NCBI RefSeq assembly: GCF_021026375.1
Contig: NZ_JAJNDB010000004.1
Location: 434,001-498,000, forward strand
Direction: 5' to 3'
Length of the DNA: 64,000 nt
Source of the DNA: Actinomycetospora endophytica
Lineage (GTDB): Bacteria > Actinomycetota > Actinomycetes > Mycobacteriales > Pseudonocardiaceae
Shown: in pieces, positions 1 through 7,898 of the stretch
Layout: each line of letters begins with the position of its first letter
How positions within the stretch are numbered: position 1 is the first letter of the stretch
Program-made: the position numbers and the translations under genes
The notes under the pieces: generated by a model
What the model was told of the DNA's origin: nothing
Databases searched by the model: none
The model's input: only the letters and a program-made list of their open reading frames with translations

Positions 1-1176
1 GAGGGGATCGTGACCTCCACCGGCGGGTCGACCAGTCATGCGGCGGTCGTCGCGCGCGCCCTCGGGACGGCCTGCGTGGTCGGCGCGGGGGCGCTGGAGA
101 TCGACGCGGCGGCGCGGGTGGTGCGGGTGGGCGAGCGGGTGCTGTCCGAGGGCGACCCCGTCTCGCTCGACGGCGCCTCGGGCGAGCTGGTCGCCGGGAC
201 GCTGCCCACGACGACGCCGGCCGCCGCCAACGAGGCGATGGACGCCCTGTTGGCCGCTGCTGCCGACGCCGCGGGCTGCGAGGTGCTCGCGCGCGTCACC
301 GTCCCGCCGGACGTGGTCGCCGCCCGGGCCGCGGGCGCCACCGGCGTCGTCACCGCCGTCGACGACGTCCTCGCCGCGTCCGGCGACCTCAACCACCTCG
401 TCGAGACCCTGCTCGAGAAGGGCTGGGACGGAGTCGGGGCCGGGACCGCGCTCGACGAGGTCCGCCGGGCGATCGCCCGGCAGGTGTCCGGCCTGCTCGC
501 GGCGGCCGGTGATCACGACGTCGACGTGCGCGCCATCGACCTGCTCGCCGACGAGGCCCGCGAGCTGCTGCAACAGACCGCCGTGACGACCCGGCACCCC
601 GAGCTCGCGCTGCCGCTCGGCGTCCCCGCCCTGATCGCAGCCCAGCGCGAAGGGCTCGCACTCGCTGCGTCCGAGGCCGGGTACGGCGGCCGGATGCGGC
701 TCGCGGTCCGGCACGTGTCGGACCCGGCGGAGGTCCGGGCGCTGCAGTCGCTCGACGGCGACGGGCCGGGGATGGGCACCTACCTGACCAGCCCGCGGGC
801 GGTGCTGGGCGCCGAGGCGCTGGTCGAGCTCAGCGAGGTGGTGTGGCTCGAGGTCCGGGCGCTGCAGGCGGCGATGTTCGGCATCCCGGCCCGGCAGTTC
901 CTCACCGCTGCGCCCCTCGACGACTACGTCGCCCGCGGACTGCTCGGCATCGACCCCCGGCACGCGATCGACCCGACCGTGGAGCCGCTGCTCGCGGTGC
1001 TCAGCGAGGCCGGCCGGGCGCATCCGGAGGTCCCGGTGGGGGTGCGGCTGTCCGGCACGGTCTCGGATCGCGTTGCGTCGCGGTTGTACGAGCTCGGGTT
1101 CCGGCGGTTCGCGGTCGATCTTCCCGAGGTGCGGCCGTTGATCCTCGGTCTGGGGCGCGCGGCTCTGGCGGGATGA
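1..1176 (+). CDS. PPDK-like protein, C-terminal part (5' end outside window)
   Basis: The frame is open from base 1 and starts inside a phosphohistidine swivelling domain. The visible TGGSTSHAAVVA motif puts the phospho-accepting His at visible residue 13, as in pyruvate phosphate dikinase. The rest has the length and order of the PPDK C-terminal PEP/pyruvate barrel, but its catalytic motifs are eroded. The stretch aligned with FGTNDLTQ reads WLEVRALQ, and the usual CGEHGGDP segment reads VRLSGTVSD, so the catalytic Cys and metal/PEP ligands appear lost. It may be a non-catalytic or re-purposed relative. It converges on the phosphatase gene at 1463 with two hairpins between. Family assignment is good; activity is doubtful. 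Confidence 0.7.
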   Translation, partial: EGIVTSTGGSTSHAAVVARALGTACVVGAGALEIDAAARVVRVGERVLSEGDPVSLDGASGELVAGTLPTTTPAAANEAMDALLAAAADAAGCEVLARVTVPPDVVAARAAGATGVVTAVDDVLAASGDLNHLVETLLEKGWDGVGAGTALDEVRRAIARQVSGLLAAAGDHDVDVRAIDLLADEARELLQQTAVTTRHPELALPLGVPALIAAQREGLALAASEAGYGGRMRLAVRHVSDPAEVRALQSLDGDGPGMGTYLTSPRAVLGAEALVELSEVVWLEVRALQAAMFGIPARQFLTAAPLDDYVARGLLGIDPRHAIDPTVEPLLAVLSEAGRAHPEVPVGVRLSGTVSDRVASRLYELGFRRFAVDLPEVRPLILGLGRAALAG

Positions 1177-1290
1177 GGTACGCCGGAGCGGCCCTGATCA
1201 TGAGCACAACAGGCGACGGCGAAGACTGGTGATCATGCGCCCTGCGCCCCTCGCGCGGTCATGGGTCTCCGCGGCACGAACCGCTGCGGC

Positions 1291-1317
1291 GCAACCGAGT
1301 CACGGTGGCTCGGTTGC
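1291..1317. terminator. Hairpin between convergent genes
   Basis: A perfect 9-bp inverted repeat (1291-1299 and 1309-1317) encloses a 9-nt loop about 115 bp after the PPDK-like stop codon. There is no T-run, as is common for actinobacterial terminators. Together with the larger hairpin at 1408-1460 it probably insulates the two convergent genes. Confidence 0.45.
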
Positions 1318-1407
1318 AGCACCAGCGACCGCCTCGCTCGCCCGGTGAACGCCCCGACCAGCGCGGCACTCGCGGCGTCCTCACCGTCCGCTCCCCGACC
1401 TCCCCCG

Positions 1408-1460
1408 GGGACGAACGACTCGTTCGTGGCCATAGAAGCCACGAACGAGTCGTTCGTCCC
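1408..1460. terminator. 23-bp perfect hairpin, bidirectional terminator
   Basis: Arms 1408-1430 and 1438-1460 are perfectly complementary over 23 bp with a 7-nt loop (CATAGAA). Each arm itself contains an ACGAACGA/TCGTTCGT palindrome. The hairpin ends two bases before the stop codon of the minus-strand phosphatase and lies downstream of the plus-strand PPDK-like gene, the classic position for a shared terminator of convergent genes. The rest of 1177-1462 shows no gene. Confidence 0.75.
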
Positions 1461-1462
1461 GA

Positions 1463-2191
1463 TCAGTGAGGCGCCAGCTCGGTGAGCAGCGCGGGGAAGC
1501 GGTCGAGCAGCCCGGCGTCGAGTCCGCGGGCGAGCGCCCAACCGCGCGCCCCGCCGTAGCGTTCGTCCAGGGCCTCGAGCACGCCGCGGACCGTGCCCTC
1601 GTGCGCCTGGTAGAGCTCGGGCGCCACCGCGGCCATGTGCGCGGCGTAGCGCGGCCAGGTCCCGAACCGCGCCATCACCGCGGCCATGTTCGGGCCGCTG
1701 GCCAGATAGTCGGCCACGATCGCCTCGCGGTCCACACCGGCCAGAGCCAGGAGCAGGGTGACGACGAGCCCGGTGCGGTCCTTGCCCGCGGCGCAATGCA
1801 CCACCGTGGGTCGGCCCGCGAACGCCGCGGCGGCCCGCACGACCGACCCGAGCACGGAGGTCGGCGCCTCGAGGTGCATCAGCGAGAACAGCAGCGCCTG
1901 GCGGTCGGCGGGCTCGTCGTTCGGCGCCGCTTCACGCAGCGGCGCGTTGAGGTAGGTGACGTCGCGCCCGACCAGCGGACCGCGACCCTGCTCGACCGCC
2001 TCCGCCCCGACCCGCAGGTCGATGACGATCTCGAGCCCGAGCCGGTCGACGAGCACCGCGACGTCGTCGTCGGTGAGCGCCTGGAGGGTGTCGCTGCGGA
2101 AGAGCACCCCGTGGCACATCCGGCGGCCCTGGCTGGCGGGCAGGCCACCGAGGTCGCGGAAGTTCAGCGCGCCGACGACGGTGTCAGGCAC
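1463..2191 (-). CDS. Tyrosine/lipid phosphatase, MptpB (Y_phosphatase3) family
   Basis: A 242-residue protein from a GTG start that overlaps the HAD stop codon (GTGCCTGA), implying translational coupling. The P-loop HCAAGKDRTG at residues 132-141 has the catalytic Cys, the Arg, and the Lys-Asp pair typical of the MptpB family, which acts on phosphotyrosine and phosphoinositides. The early NFRDLGG and later LFRSDTL segments are also family hallmarks. It is the third gene of a minus-strand operon (DUF7064-like, HAD, phosphatase) diverging from the BMC operon. No signal peptide is visible. Substrate unknown. A start farther upstream is open but would lie inside the HAD gene. Confidence 0.82.
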   Translation of the reverse strand: MPDTVVGALNFRDLGGLPASQGRRMCHGVLFRSDTLQALTDDDVAVLVDRLGLEIVIDLRVGAEAVEQGRGPLVGRDVTYLNAPLREAAPNDEPADRQALLFSLMHLEAPTSVLGSVVRAAAAFAGRPTVVHCAAGKDRTGLVVTLLLALAGVDREAIVADYLASGPNMAAVMARFGTWPRYAAHMAAVAPELYQAHEGTVRGVLEALDERYGGARGWALARGLDAGLLDRFPALLTELAPH

Positions 2192-3191
2192 GGCAGATCC
2201 GGCGCATCGCCTCGAGGAGCTCGTCGGACGCGGCGGAGCGGTGCCCGTTCGAGGACGGCGGCACGGTGACGTTCGAGGACGCTCCCGCCAGTCCGGCCAC
2301 TGCCTCGCGCCGCCGTCGTCGCCGTCGTTCGCCCGGACCCTCCGGAGCGAGTGGCGCCGTCCGCTCACCTGACGTCAGCGATGTGCCATCGCTGACACCG
2401 GGGCTGGAGCACCCGCACGAGCACGGGCCCGCTTCGACCTCGACCGCGGACGCCACCCCGGGGATCGCGCACGCCCCCGTCGGCTCACGCGCCGCCTCGT
2501 CGCCCAGCAGGTGCGAGAGGACCTCCTGCGGCCACAGCGCGACGAACTCGGCGCCCGCCTCGGTCAGTTCCGCGGCCGAGTGCATCCCCCAAGCCACGCC
2601 GACGACGCGCACCCCGACCTCCGTCGCGTCGCGGACGTCTCCCGCGGTGTCGGTGACGAGCACGGTGGTGCCCGCGTCGGGACGCGTCGCCTCGCCGGCC
2701 TCGTCGTAGTCGGCGGAGCACCGCCGGCCGTACCCGCTGCCGGGCTCGGCGAGGTAGGTCCGCAGCGCCGTCCGCTTGTCCGGCGCGACGTCGCCGCCGA
2801 AGACGTGCGCGAAGCAGTACGCCAGCCCGTTGTCGACGAGCACGCGGCGCAGCACCTCCATCGCGTTCGACGACATCACCGCGAGCGTGCACTCCGAGGC
2901 CAGCCGCCGGACCACGGCCTGCATCCCCGGGACCAGGGGCGGGGAGTACGACGAGCGCAGCGCCGCCAGGAAGTCGTCGGTCGCCGCCCGGGCCTGCGCC
3001 TCGTCCGAGCACAGCCCGCGGATCGAGGTGAAGACGTTGCCGCGGAACAGGTCGAAGTACTGCCCCGGGGTGTCGACCCCGAGCCCGTGCCGGCGGCTGA
3101 TCGGCTCGAAGACCTCCCACGACGCGACGCGGGTCTGCACCAGCGTGCCGTCGAGGTCGAACACGACCGCGCGAACCGGGGCGGGGCTCAT
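2184..3191 (-). CDS. HAD-superfamily phosphatase with long C-terminal tail
   Basis: A 335-residue protein. Motif I FDLDGT has nucleophile Asp12 and acid/base Asp14. Motif II is in VMSSNA, the motif III Lys in APDK, and motif IV in VTDTAGD, giving a phosphoglycolate-phosphatase-like haloacid dehalogenase fold ending near residue 245. About 90 further residues are atypical: a Cys-rich patch (CSCGCSSP), a run of seven Arg, a Ser/Asn/Pro-rich linker and a short terminal helix, SDELLEAMRRICRA. A flexible linker ending in an amphipathic helix resembles BMC cargo peptides (inference). It overlaps both neighbours and diverges from the BMC operon. Likely substrates are small phospho-metabolites, not identified. 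Confidence 0.8.
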   Translation of the reverse strand: MSPAPVRAVVFDLDGTLVQTRVASWEVFEPISRRHGLGVDTPGQYFDLFRGNVFTSIRGLCSDEAQARAATDDFLAALRSSYSPPLVPGMQAVVRRLASECTLAVMSSNAMEVLRRVLVDNGLAYCFAHVFGGDVAPDKRTALRTYLAEPGSGYGRRCSADYDEAGEATRPDAGTTVLVTDTAGDVRDATEVGVRVVGVAWGMHSAAELTEAGAEFVALWPQEVLSHLLGDEAAREPTGACAIPGVASAVEVEAGPCSCGCSSPGVSDGTSLTSGERTAPLAPEGPGERRRRRRREAVAGLAGASSNVTVPPSSNGHRSAASDELLEAMRRICRA

Positions 3192-4168
3192 GCGCGCGAG
3201 AAGACCTCACCGAGCTCGCCGAGCCCGATGAAGTCCATGCACTCGCCGAACCCGACCCGGCCGCCGTCGCCCTCCGTCCACCGCAGCAGCACGTTGTGCC
3301 CGACGACGCCGGGCTGCGACTGCCACGGGAACGTCGTCAGGGCCTCCCCGCTCACCGCGACGGTCCGTGACCCGGCGCTGACCTCGATCGAGATCCGCTG
3401 CGGGTAGAGCCCGGAGCGCTGCGTCACCCCCTGCCCGCCCGAGAGCCCCTGGACCGTGCCGTTCTCCACCAGGTACCCGTGCGTGAGCCGCAGCGGGGAC
3501 TCGCCGTCGGGACCGTTCGACGTGTCGAAGTCGAACAGGCCGTGCACGACGAGGTCCTCCCTGAAGTGCGCGTGCATCCACGACAGCCGCGAGGTCTGCC
3601 GCTCGGCGCGCACACCCCAGCTGTGGTCCATCGTCGCGACGCAGTCGATCGGGAGGGTGCGCCCGCGGACCGACACCTCACCCTCGTAGTGCCCGGACTG
3701 GTCGAAGTGCCCGGCGTAGGCGTGGCCCCAGGTCTTGGCCATGTCGCGGTCGGCGGCGAGGGGGTCCTGGTCGGGGTCGTTGATGTCGTAGGCGGGCATG
3801 ATCGCCGTGTAGCGGAAGTGGATCCCGACGCCGGCCGCCGGGTCGGAGTAGTCGACGTCCCAGACCTGGTTCGGCTTCGAGCACACGACCTTCAGCCCGT
3901 TGGGCAGCTCGTAGTCGACGAGGCTCGCAGGGGCGGGCATGTTCTGCGCGTCCCAGTACTCCGCCGCCCACGGCTCCCGCACCCGCCGGGAGTTGATCGA
4001 GACCGTCGAGCCGACCATCCCGATCGGCTTGCGGAAGAGCCCGTAGAGCCCGATGTTGACCGGCCGCTCGGTGTCCTGGCCGGCGTAGAGGCCGAAGTAG
4101 TTGGTCTCGGCCCAGAGCGGGTCGTCGGTGGTCGGCGGGTGGAACTGCGCGTCCTCGTCGCGGATCAC
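3188..4168 (-). CDS. DUF7064/DUF7065-like protein
   Basis: A 326-residue soluble protein rich in beta-strand and aromatic residues, resembling lipocalin-like DUF7064/DUF7065 proteins found near lipid or steroid catabolism genes. No catalytic motif was recognised. The start is taken as GTG at 4168 because a perfect GGAGGAG ribosome-binding site (4175-4181) lies 6 nt upstream. A TTG five codons earlier would place that site inside the gene. Its stop overlaps the HAD start by 4 nt, so it heads the three-gene minus-strand operon. Its promoter shares the 185-bp control region with the BMC operon, suggesting co-regulation. Function unknown. Confidence 0.6.
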   Translation of the reverse strand: MIRDEDAQFHPPTTDDPLWAETNYFGLYAGQDTERPVNIGLYGLFRKPIGMVGSTVSINSRRVREPWAAEYWDAQNMPAPASLVDYELPNGLKVVCSKPNQVWDVDYSDPAAGVGIHFRYTAIMPAYDINDPDQDPLAADRDMAKTWGHAYAGHFDQSGHYEGEVSVRGRTLPIDCVATMDHSWGVRAERQTSRLSWMHAHFREDLVVHGLFDFDTSNGPDGESPLRLTHGYLVENGTVQGLSGGQGVTQRSGLYPQRISIEVSAGSRTVAVSGEALTTFPWQSQPGVVGHNVLLRWTEGDGGRVGFGECMDFIGLGELGEVFSRA

Positions 4169-4247
4169 CGTGATCTCCTCCAACGGCGGGTGTGGCTCGG
4201 ATCACCATGAGGGTCCGGGACCCCGACGGACCGAGCCAGTGCACCTG

Positions 4248-4276
4248 CGGACAGCGGAACCGGGCGACGTTGTCCG
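4248..4276. promoter_or_regulatory. Candidate operator upstream of BMC operon
   Basis: Inverted half-sites CGGACA (4248-4253) and TGTCCG (4271-4276) are separated by 17 bp, 78 bp upstream of the BMC-P start codon and 80 bp upstream of the divergent DUF7064-like start. A near-identical arrangement occurs at 12811-12840 before the second BMC-H gene. The PucR-type regulator encoded at 10273 is the obvious candidate to bind it (inference). Confidence 0.45.
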
Positions 4277-4353
4277 TCCGGGATAGCGCCTCGCTGCTCC
4301 TCACCGCCCTACCGTCCGCTGCGACGGCGAGACCTGGATCACAGGAGGCAGCG

Positions 4354-4641
4354 ATGCAGCTCGGTCGGGTGCTGGGCCAGGTGGTGGCGACCGTCCGCTC
4401 GCCCGGCTTCGACAACGTCTCGCTGCTGCTCGTCCAGGACACCACCGACGACGACGACGGAGACGGGGCGACCTGCGTCGCGGTCGACCTCGTCGGGGCG
4501 GGCGACGGCGACGTCGTGCTGATGACGACCGGGAGCGCGGCGCGCGTGGCTGCCGGCGCCGCCACGCCGACCGACCGGGCCGTCGTCGCCATCGCCGACT
4601 CGGTCATCCGCCACGGAACCGTCACCTACCGCACGGCGTGA
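4354..4641 (+). CDS. BMC-P vertex shell protein (EutN/CcmL family)
   Basis: A 95-residue protein starting [13 protein letters not shown], the conserved beta-barrel opening of EutN/CcmL pentamers, which cap the twelve vertices of a microcompartment shell. The middle holds an acidic loop ([10 protein letters not shown]) where the family is variable, followed by the usual [13 protein letters not shown] core. AGGAGG at 4343-4348 fixes the ATG. It is the first gene of the BMC operon and lies 28 bp before the first BMC-H gene. Its presence implies a closed polyhedral shell rather than open sheets. Confidence 0.95.
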   Translation: MQLGRVLGQVVATVRSPGFDNVSLLLVQDTTDDDDGDGATCVAVDLVGAGDGDVVLMTTGSAARVAAGAATPTDRAVVAIADSVIRHGTVTYRTA

Positions 4642-4669
4642 GGCCGGGCGCGACCACGGGAGGACTCTC

Positions 4670-5011
4670 ATGACAACCACGGCGACGGCGACGACCGGCG
4701 CGTCGACCAACGGCGCGGTCCCGATGCGGGGAGCGCTGGGCCTCATCGAGACGAGGGGCCTGGTCGGGGCCATCGAGGCGGCCGACGCGATGGTCAAGGC
4801 CGCGAACGTGCAGGTCCTCGGGCACCGCGAGATCGGCGGCGGCCTGGTGACCGTCATGGTCCGCGGCGACGTCGGCGCGGTGAAGGCCGCGACGGACGCC
4901 GGCGCGGTCGCGGCGGGCAAGGCCGGCGAGGTGGTCTCCGTCCACGTCATCCCGCGCCCGCACGACGAGACCGAGGGCATCCTCGCGATCCTCGCCCGCC
5001 CGAAGGCGTAA
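4670..5011 (+). CDS. BMC-H hexameric shell protein (PduA/EutM type)
   Basis: A 113-residue single BMC-domain protein; residues 17-108 match canonical PduA/EutM/CcmK, with [31 protein letters not shown] and HVIPRPH. The pore-loop equivalent is EIGGG, close to the usual KIGSG, so a small polar pore is expected. Sixteen extra N-terminal residues are Thr/Ala-rich. It forms the flat shell facets. It sits between the vertex gene and the aldehyde dehydrogenase gene, whose ATG is only 3 bp downstream. Confidence 0.97.
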   Translation: MTTTATATTGASTNGAVPMRGALGLIETRGLVGAIEAADAMVKAANVQVLGHREIGGGLVTVMVRGDVGAVKAATDAGAVAAGKAGEVVSVHVIPRPHDETEGILAILARPKA

Positions 5012-5014
5012 CCG

Positions 5015-6427
5015 ATGACCACGACCCTGGACCGGGGGTCGCCGGGGACGTGGGACGACGATCTCGCGGGCCTCGCCGACGTCCGGCGCAAGGCCCGTGC
5101 GGCGCGGGAGGCCGTCCGCGCCCTCGAGGGGGCCGACCAGGAGACCCTGGACGGCTACGTGCGGGCGATGGCGCGCGCCGGGACGAAGGCCGCGGAGGAG
5201 CTCGCGCGCCTCGCCGTCGACGAGACCGGCTACGGCGTCTACGAGCACAAGATCTACAAGAACCGCTACAACACCGGGTTCGTCGCGCGCTGGATGCTCG
5301 AGCGCCGGGCGGTCGGGGTGCTCTGGACCGACGAGGCCGCCCGGGTCACCGCGATCGGCAGCCCGATGGGGGTGATCGCCGGGATCATCCCGGTCACCAA
5401 CCCGACCTCGACGGCGCTGTTCAAGAGCCTCGCCGCGGTGAAGTCCGGCAACGCGGTGGTCCACGCGCCGCACCCGCGGGCGGCCCGCTGCACGGCGCGG
5501 GCCGCGGAGGTCATGGCCGAGGCCGCGGCCGCGGCGGGCGCGCCGGAGGGCCTGATCTCCTGCCTGGACTCGCCGACCCTCGCGGCCACCGCCGAGCTGA
5601 TGAGCCGCGAGGAGATCGCGCTGGTCCTCGCCACCGGCGGACCCGGCATGGTCCGCGCGGCCTACTCCAGCGGCAAGCCGACCATCGCCGTCGGCGCCGG
5701 CAACGTCCCGGCCTACGTCGGCGCCAGCGTGGCGGACCCGGCCGAGGCCGCCGAAATGATCATCACGTCGAAGGCCTTCGACAACGGAACGGCCTGTGTC
5801 GCCGAGCAGTCGGTGGTCGTCGCCGACGCCGTCGCGGACGATTTCCTGCGCGCGTTCGCCGAGCGTGGCGCGCACTGGATGGACGCGGCCCAGCAGCAGG
5901 CCCTCACTACGGTGCTCTTCGACGAGCGCGGCGCGCTGCGGCCGGCGTCGGTCGGGCAGAGCGCCCGGCGGCTGGCCGAGCTGGCCGGGTTCACCGTCCC
6001 CGACGCCACCCGGGTCCTCGCCGCCGAGCTCGACACCGTCAGCCCCGGCGTCCCGCTGTCCCGGGAGATCCTCGGCCCGGTCCTGTCGGTCTACCGGGCC
6101 CGCGACCCGAAGGCCGGCCTCGCCCGCTGCCGGGAGATCCTGGCGCTCGGCGGCGAGGGCCACACGGTCGCCGTCCACGCGGCCGACCCCGACGAACTGG
6201 CGCCGTTCGCGGCGCTGCCGGCCGGACGCATCGTCGTGAACACGCCCGCGCTGTTCGGCGGGATGGGCTACTCGACCGAGGTCGACCCGTCCTTCCAGCT
6301 GGGCACCGGCACCTGGAGCGGCTCGATCTGCTCGGACAACGTCACGCCCCTGCACCTGATCAACATCAAACGAGTCGCCCACGAGGTCCGGCCATGGCGC
6401 AGCGTCTACGACAGCGTCGAGGTCTAG
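5015..6427 (+). CDS. CoA-acylating aldehyde dehydrogenase, BMC core enzyme
   Basis: A 470-residue EutE/PduP/AdhE-N-like enzyme that oxidises an aldehyde to acyl-CoA with NAD+. Catalytic Cys261 lies in FDNGTACVAEQ, and the family segments PVTNPTSTALFKSL (from residue 126) and GAGNVPAYV (residues 228-236) are intact. A predicted N-terminal helix (about residues 15-40, ADVRRKARAAREAVRAL) could direct encapsulation, as the N-terminus of PduP does; this is inference. It is the only canonical BMC core enzyme in the locus and defines a metabolosome rather than a carboxysome. Aldehyde chain length cannot be read from sequence. Confidence 0.93.
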   Translation: MTTTLDRGSPGTWDDDLAGLADVRRKARAAREAVRALEGADQETLDGYVRAMARAGTKAAEELARLAVDETGYGVYEHKIYKNRYNTGFVARWMLERRAVGVLWTDEAARVTAIGSPMGVIAGIIPVTNPTSTALFKSLAAVKSGNAVVHAPHPRAARCTARAAEVMAEAAAAAGAPEGLISCLDSPTLAATAELMSREEIALVLATGGPGMVRAAYSSGKPTIAVGAGNVPAYVGASVADPAEAAEMIITSKAFDNGTACVAEQSVVVADAVADDFLRAFAERGAHWMDAAQQQALTTVLFDERGALRPASVGQSARRLAELAGFTVPDATRVLAAELDTVSPGVPLSREILGPVLSVYRARDPKAGLARCREILALGGEGHTVAVHAADPDELAPFAALPAGRIVVNTPALFGGMGYSTEVDPSFQLGTGTWSGSICSDNVTPLHLINIKRVAHEVRPWRSVYDSVEV

Positions 6428-6432
6428 CGCCC

Positions 6433-7275
6433 GTGGCGGCCCCCGACGACGGGTGGGCCGCGGCCCACGCGCTGCTCGCCGAGGCCGCCTCCCGCCGCGA
6501 CGACCCGATCCTGACGCCGCCGTCCCGCCCCCGGGTGGGCGTCGATCTCGGAACCGCGAGCTGCGTGCTGGTCGTGCTGGATGACGACCGCCCGGTGTGG
6601 GTCGAGTCGGCGGGCTCCGGGGCCCTGCACGACGGCGTCGTCGTCGACTTCGCCCGCGCCGTCGCGACCGTGCGGTCACTGCGGTCCCGCGCCGAGGACG
6701 CGCTGGGGGTGCCGCTGACCCGGGCGGCCACGGCGTACCCGCCGTGCATCCCGGTCGCCGACGCCCGGGCCTGCACCTATGTCTGCGAGGCCGCCGGGTT
6801 CGACGAGGTCGCCCTCGTCGACGAGGTCAGCGCGGCGCAGCGGACGCTCGAGATCTCCGACGGCGTCGTCGTCGACGTCGGGGGCGGGTCCACCGGGATC
6901 GGGGTGTTCCGCGGCGGCGAGCTGGTGCGCCTCGACGACCGCCCCGGCGGCGGGCACCACCTCGACCTGGTGCTGGCCGGCGCGCTGGGGATCACCGTCG
7001 AAGAGGCGGAGCGGACCAAGCGCGAACGGCCCGCCGACGCGCTGCCCATCCTCGTGCCCGGCCTGCACCGCATCGCGGAGTCGGTCCGCGCCATGACCGC
7101 CGGCACCGACGACGAGCTCCCGCTGCACCTGGCGGGTGGCGCCCTGATGATCCCGCGCGCCGGCGACGTGCTGGCGTCCTACCTGCAGAGGACCGTCGTG
7201 ACCCATCCGCACGCCCTGCTCGTCACCCCGGTCGGGATCGCGAGGTCGTGCCCCGAAGAAGGGACGACACAGTGA
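6433..7275 (+). CDS. EutJ-like actin/Hsp70-fold ATPase
   Basis: A 280-residue ASKHA-fold protein related to EutJ, the putative chaperone or reactivase of ethanolamine microcompartment loci. Phosphate-binding motifs are DLGTAS (38-43) and DVGGGSTGIG (148-157), with a C-terminal adenosine-type motif around HLAGGALMIP. The GTG start lies 5 bp after the aldehyde dehydrogenase stop, and the 3' end overlaps the BMC-T start (GTGA). EutJ proteins usually accompany B12 or radical lyases, but no such enzyme is in this locus, so the client is unclear. Confidence 0.85.
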   Translation: MAAPDDGWAAAHALLAEAASRRDDPILTPPSRPRVGVDLGTASCVLVVLDDDRPVWVESAGSGALHDGVVVDFARAVATVRSLRSRAEDALGVPLTRAATAYPPCIPVADARACTYVCEAAGFDEVALVDEVSAAQRTLEISDGVVVDVGGGSTGIGVFRGGELVRLDDRPGGGHHLDLVLAGALGITVEEAERTKRERPADALPILVPGLHRIAESVRAMTAGTDDELPLHLAGGALMIPRAGDVLASYLQRTVVTHPHALLVTPVGIARSCPEEGTTQ

Positions 7276-7898
7276 GCACCCCCAGCCTCCGCACCTACGC
7301 CTTCATCGACCGGATGCAGCCGCAGTGCGCCGCCCACATCGCCGCGACCAGCCCGGGCGACGTCCCGCTGGCCGGGATGGCCGAGCTCTACATCGAGATG
7401 GCCCCCGGCAACGAGGTGTTCCGCGCGGCCGACATCGCGCTCAAGGCCGCCGGGGTCCGTCCCGCGCTGCAGATCATCGAGCGCGAGTACGGGCTCCTCG
7501 AGATCCACTCCGAGCAGCAGGCCGAGGTCCTCGCCTCCGGGCAGGCCGTGCTCGACGAGCTGGGCCTGCTCGAGACCGACCGGATCCGCCCGACGATCGC
7601 GTCGACGCAGTTCATCACCAACGTCCACCCGTACCAGGCGCAGCTGCTCAACAAGTGGCGCAAGGGCAGCATGCTGCTGCCGGGCCAGAGCCTGTTCGTC
7701 ATGGAGGTCGCGCCGGCCGCGTACATCTCGATCGCCGCGAACGAGGCCGAGAAGGCCGCGTCGATCACCGTCATCGAGCTGCGCGCCGTCGGCCGGTTCG
7801 GCCGGATGTTCCTGTCCGGCACCGAGAGCGAGGTCGCCTCCGCGCGGGACGCGGCCGTCGCCGCTCTCGAGGAGCTCAAGGGGCAGGAGGCGCGATGA
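7272..7898 (+). CDS. BMC-T tandem-domain trimeric shell protein
   Basis: A 208-residue protein with two tandem BMC domains (about residues 25-105 and 110-203), the BMC-T architecture that forms pseudohexameric trimers, often with gated pores for larger metabolites or cofactors. Domain 1 holds LAGMAELYIEMAPGNEVFRA, and domain 2 holds SLFVMEVAPAAYISIAANEA. The GTG start overlaps the EutJ-like stop by 4 nt and the stop overlaps the next ATG by 4 nt. With BMC-P and BMC-H it completes the minimum shell set. Similar tandem proteins occur in the Rhodococcus/Mycobacterium (RMM) loci. Confidence 0.88.
   Translation: MSTPSLRTYAFIDRMQPQCAAHIAATSPGDVPLAGMAELYIEMAPGNEVFRAADIALKAAGVRPALQIIEREYGLLEIHSEQQAEVLASGQAVLDELGLLETDRIRPTIASTQFITNVHPYQAQLLNKWRKGSMLLPGQSLFVMEVAPAAYISIAANEAEKAASITVIELRAVGRFGRMFLSGTESEVASARDAAVAALEELKGQEAR

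Noticed and set aside
1410-1458. CRISPR repeat unit
   Set aside because: There are only two inverted copies and no spacer array; it is a single hairpin at convergent gene ends.
4622-6679. Long antisense open frame opposite the aldehyde dehydrogenase
   Set aside because: Its predicted protein is Arg/Gly/Asp-rich with no motif, and the plus strand carries an intact enzyme. It is a GC-bias artefact.
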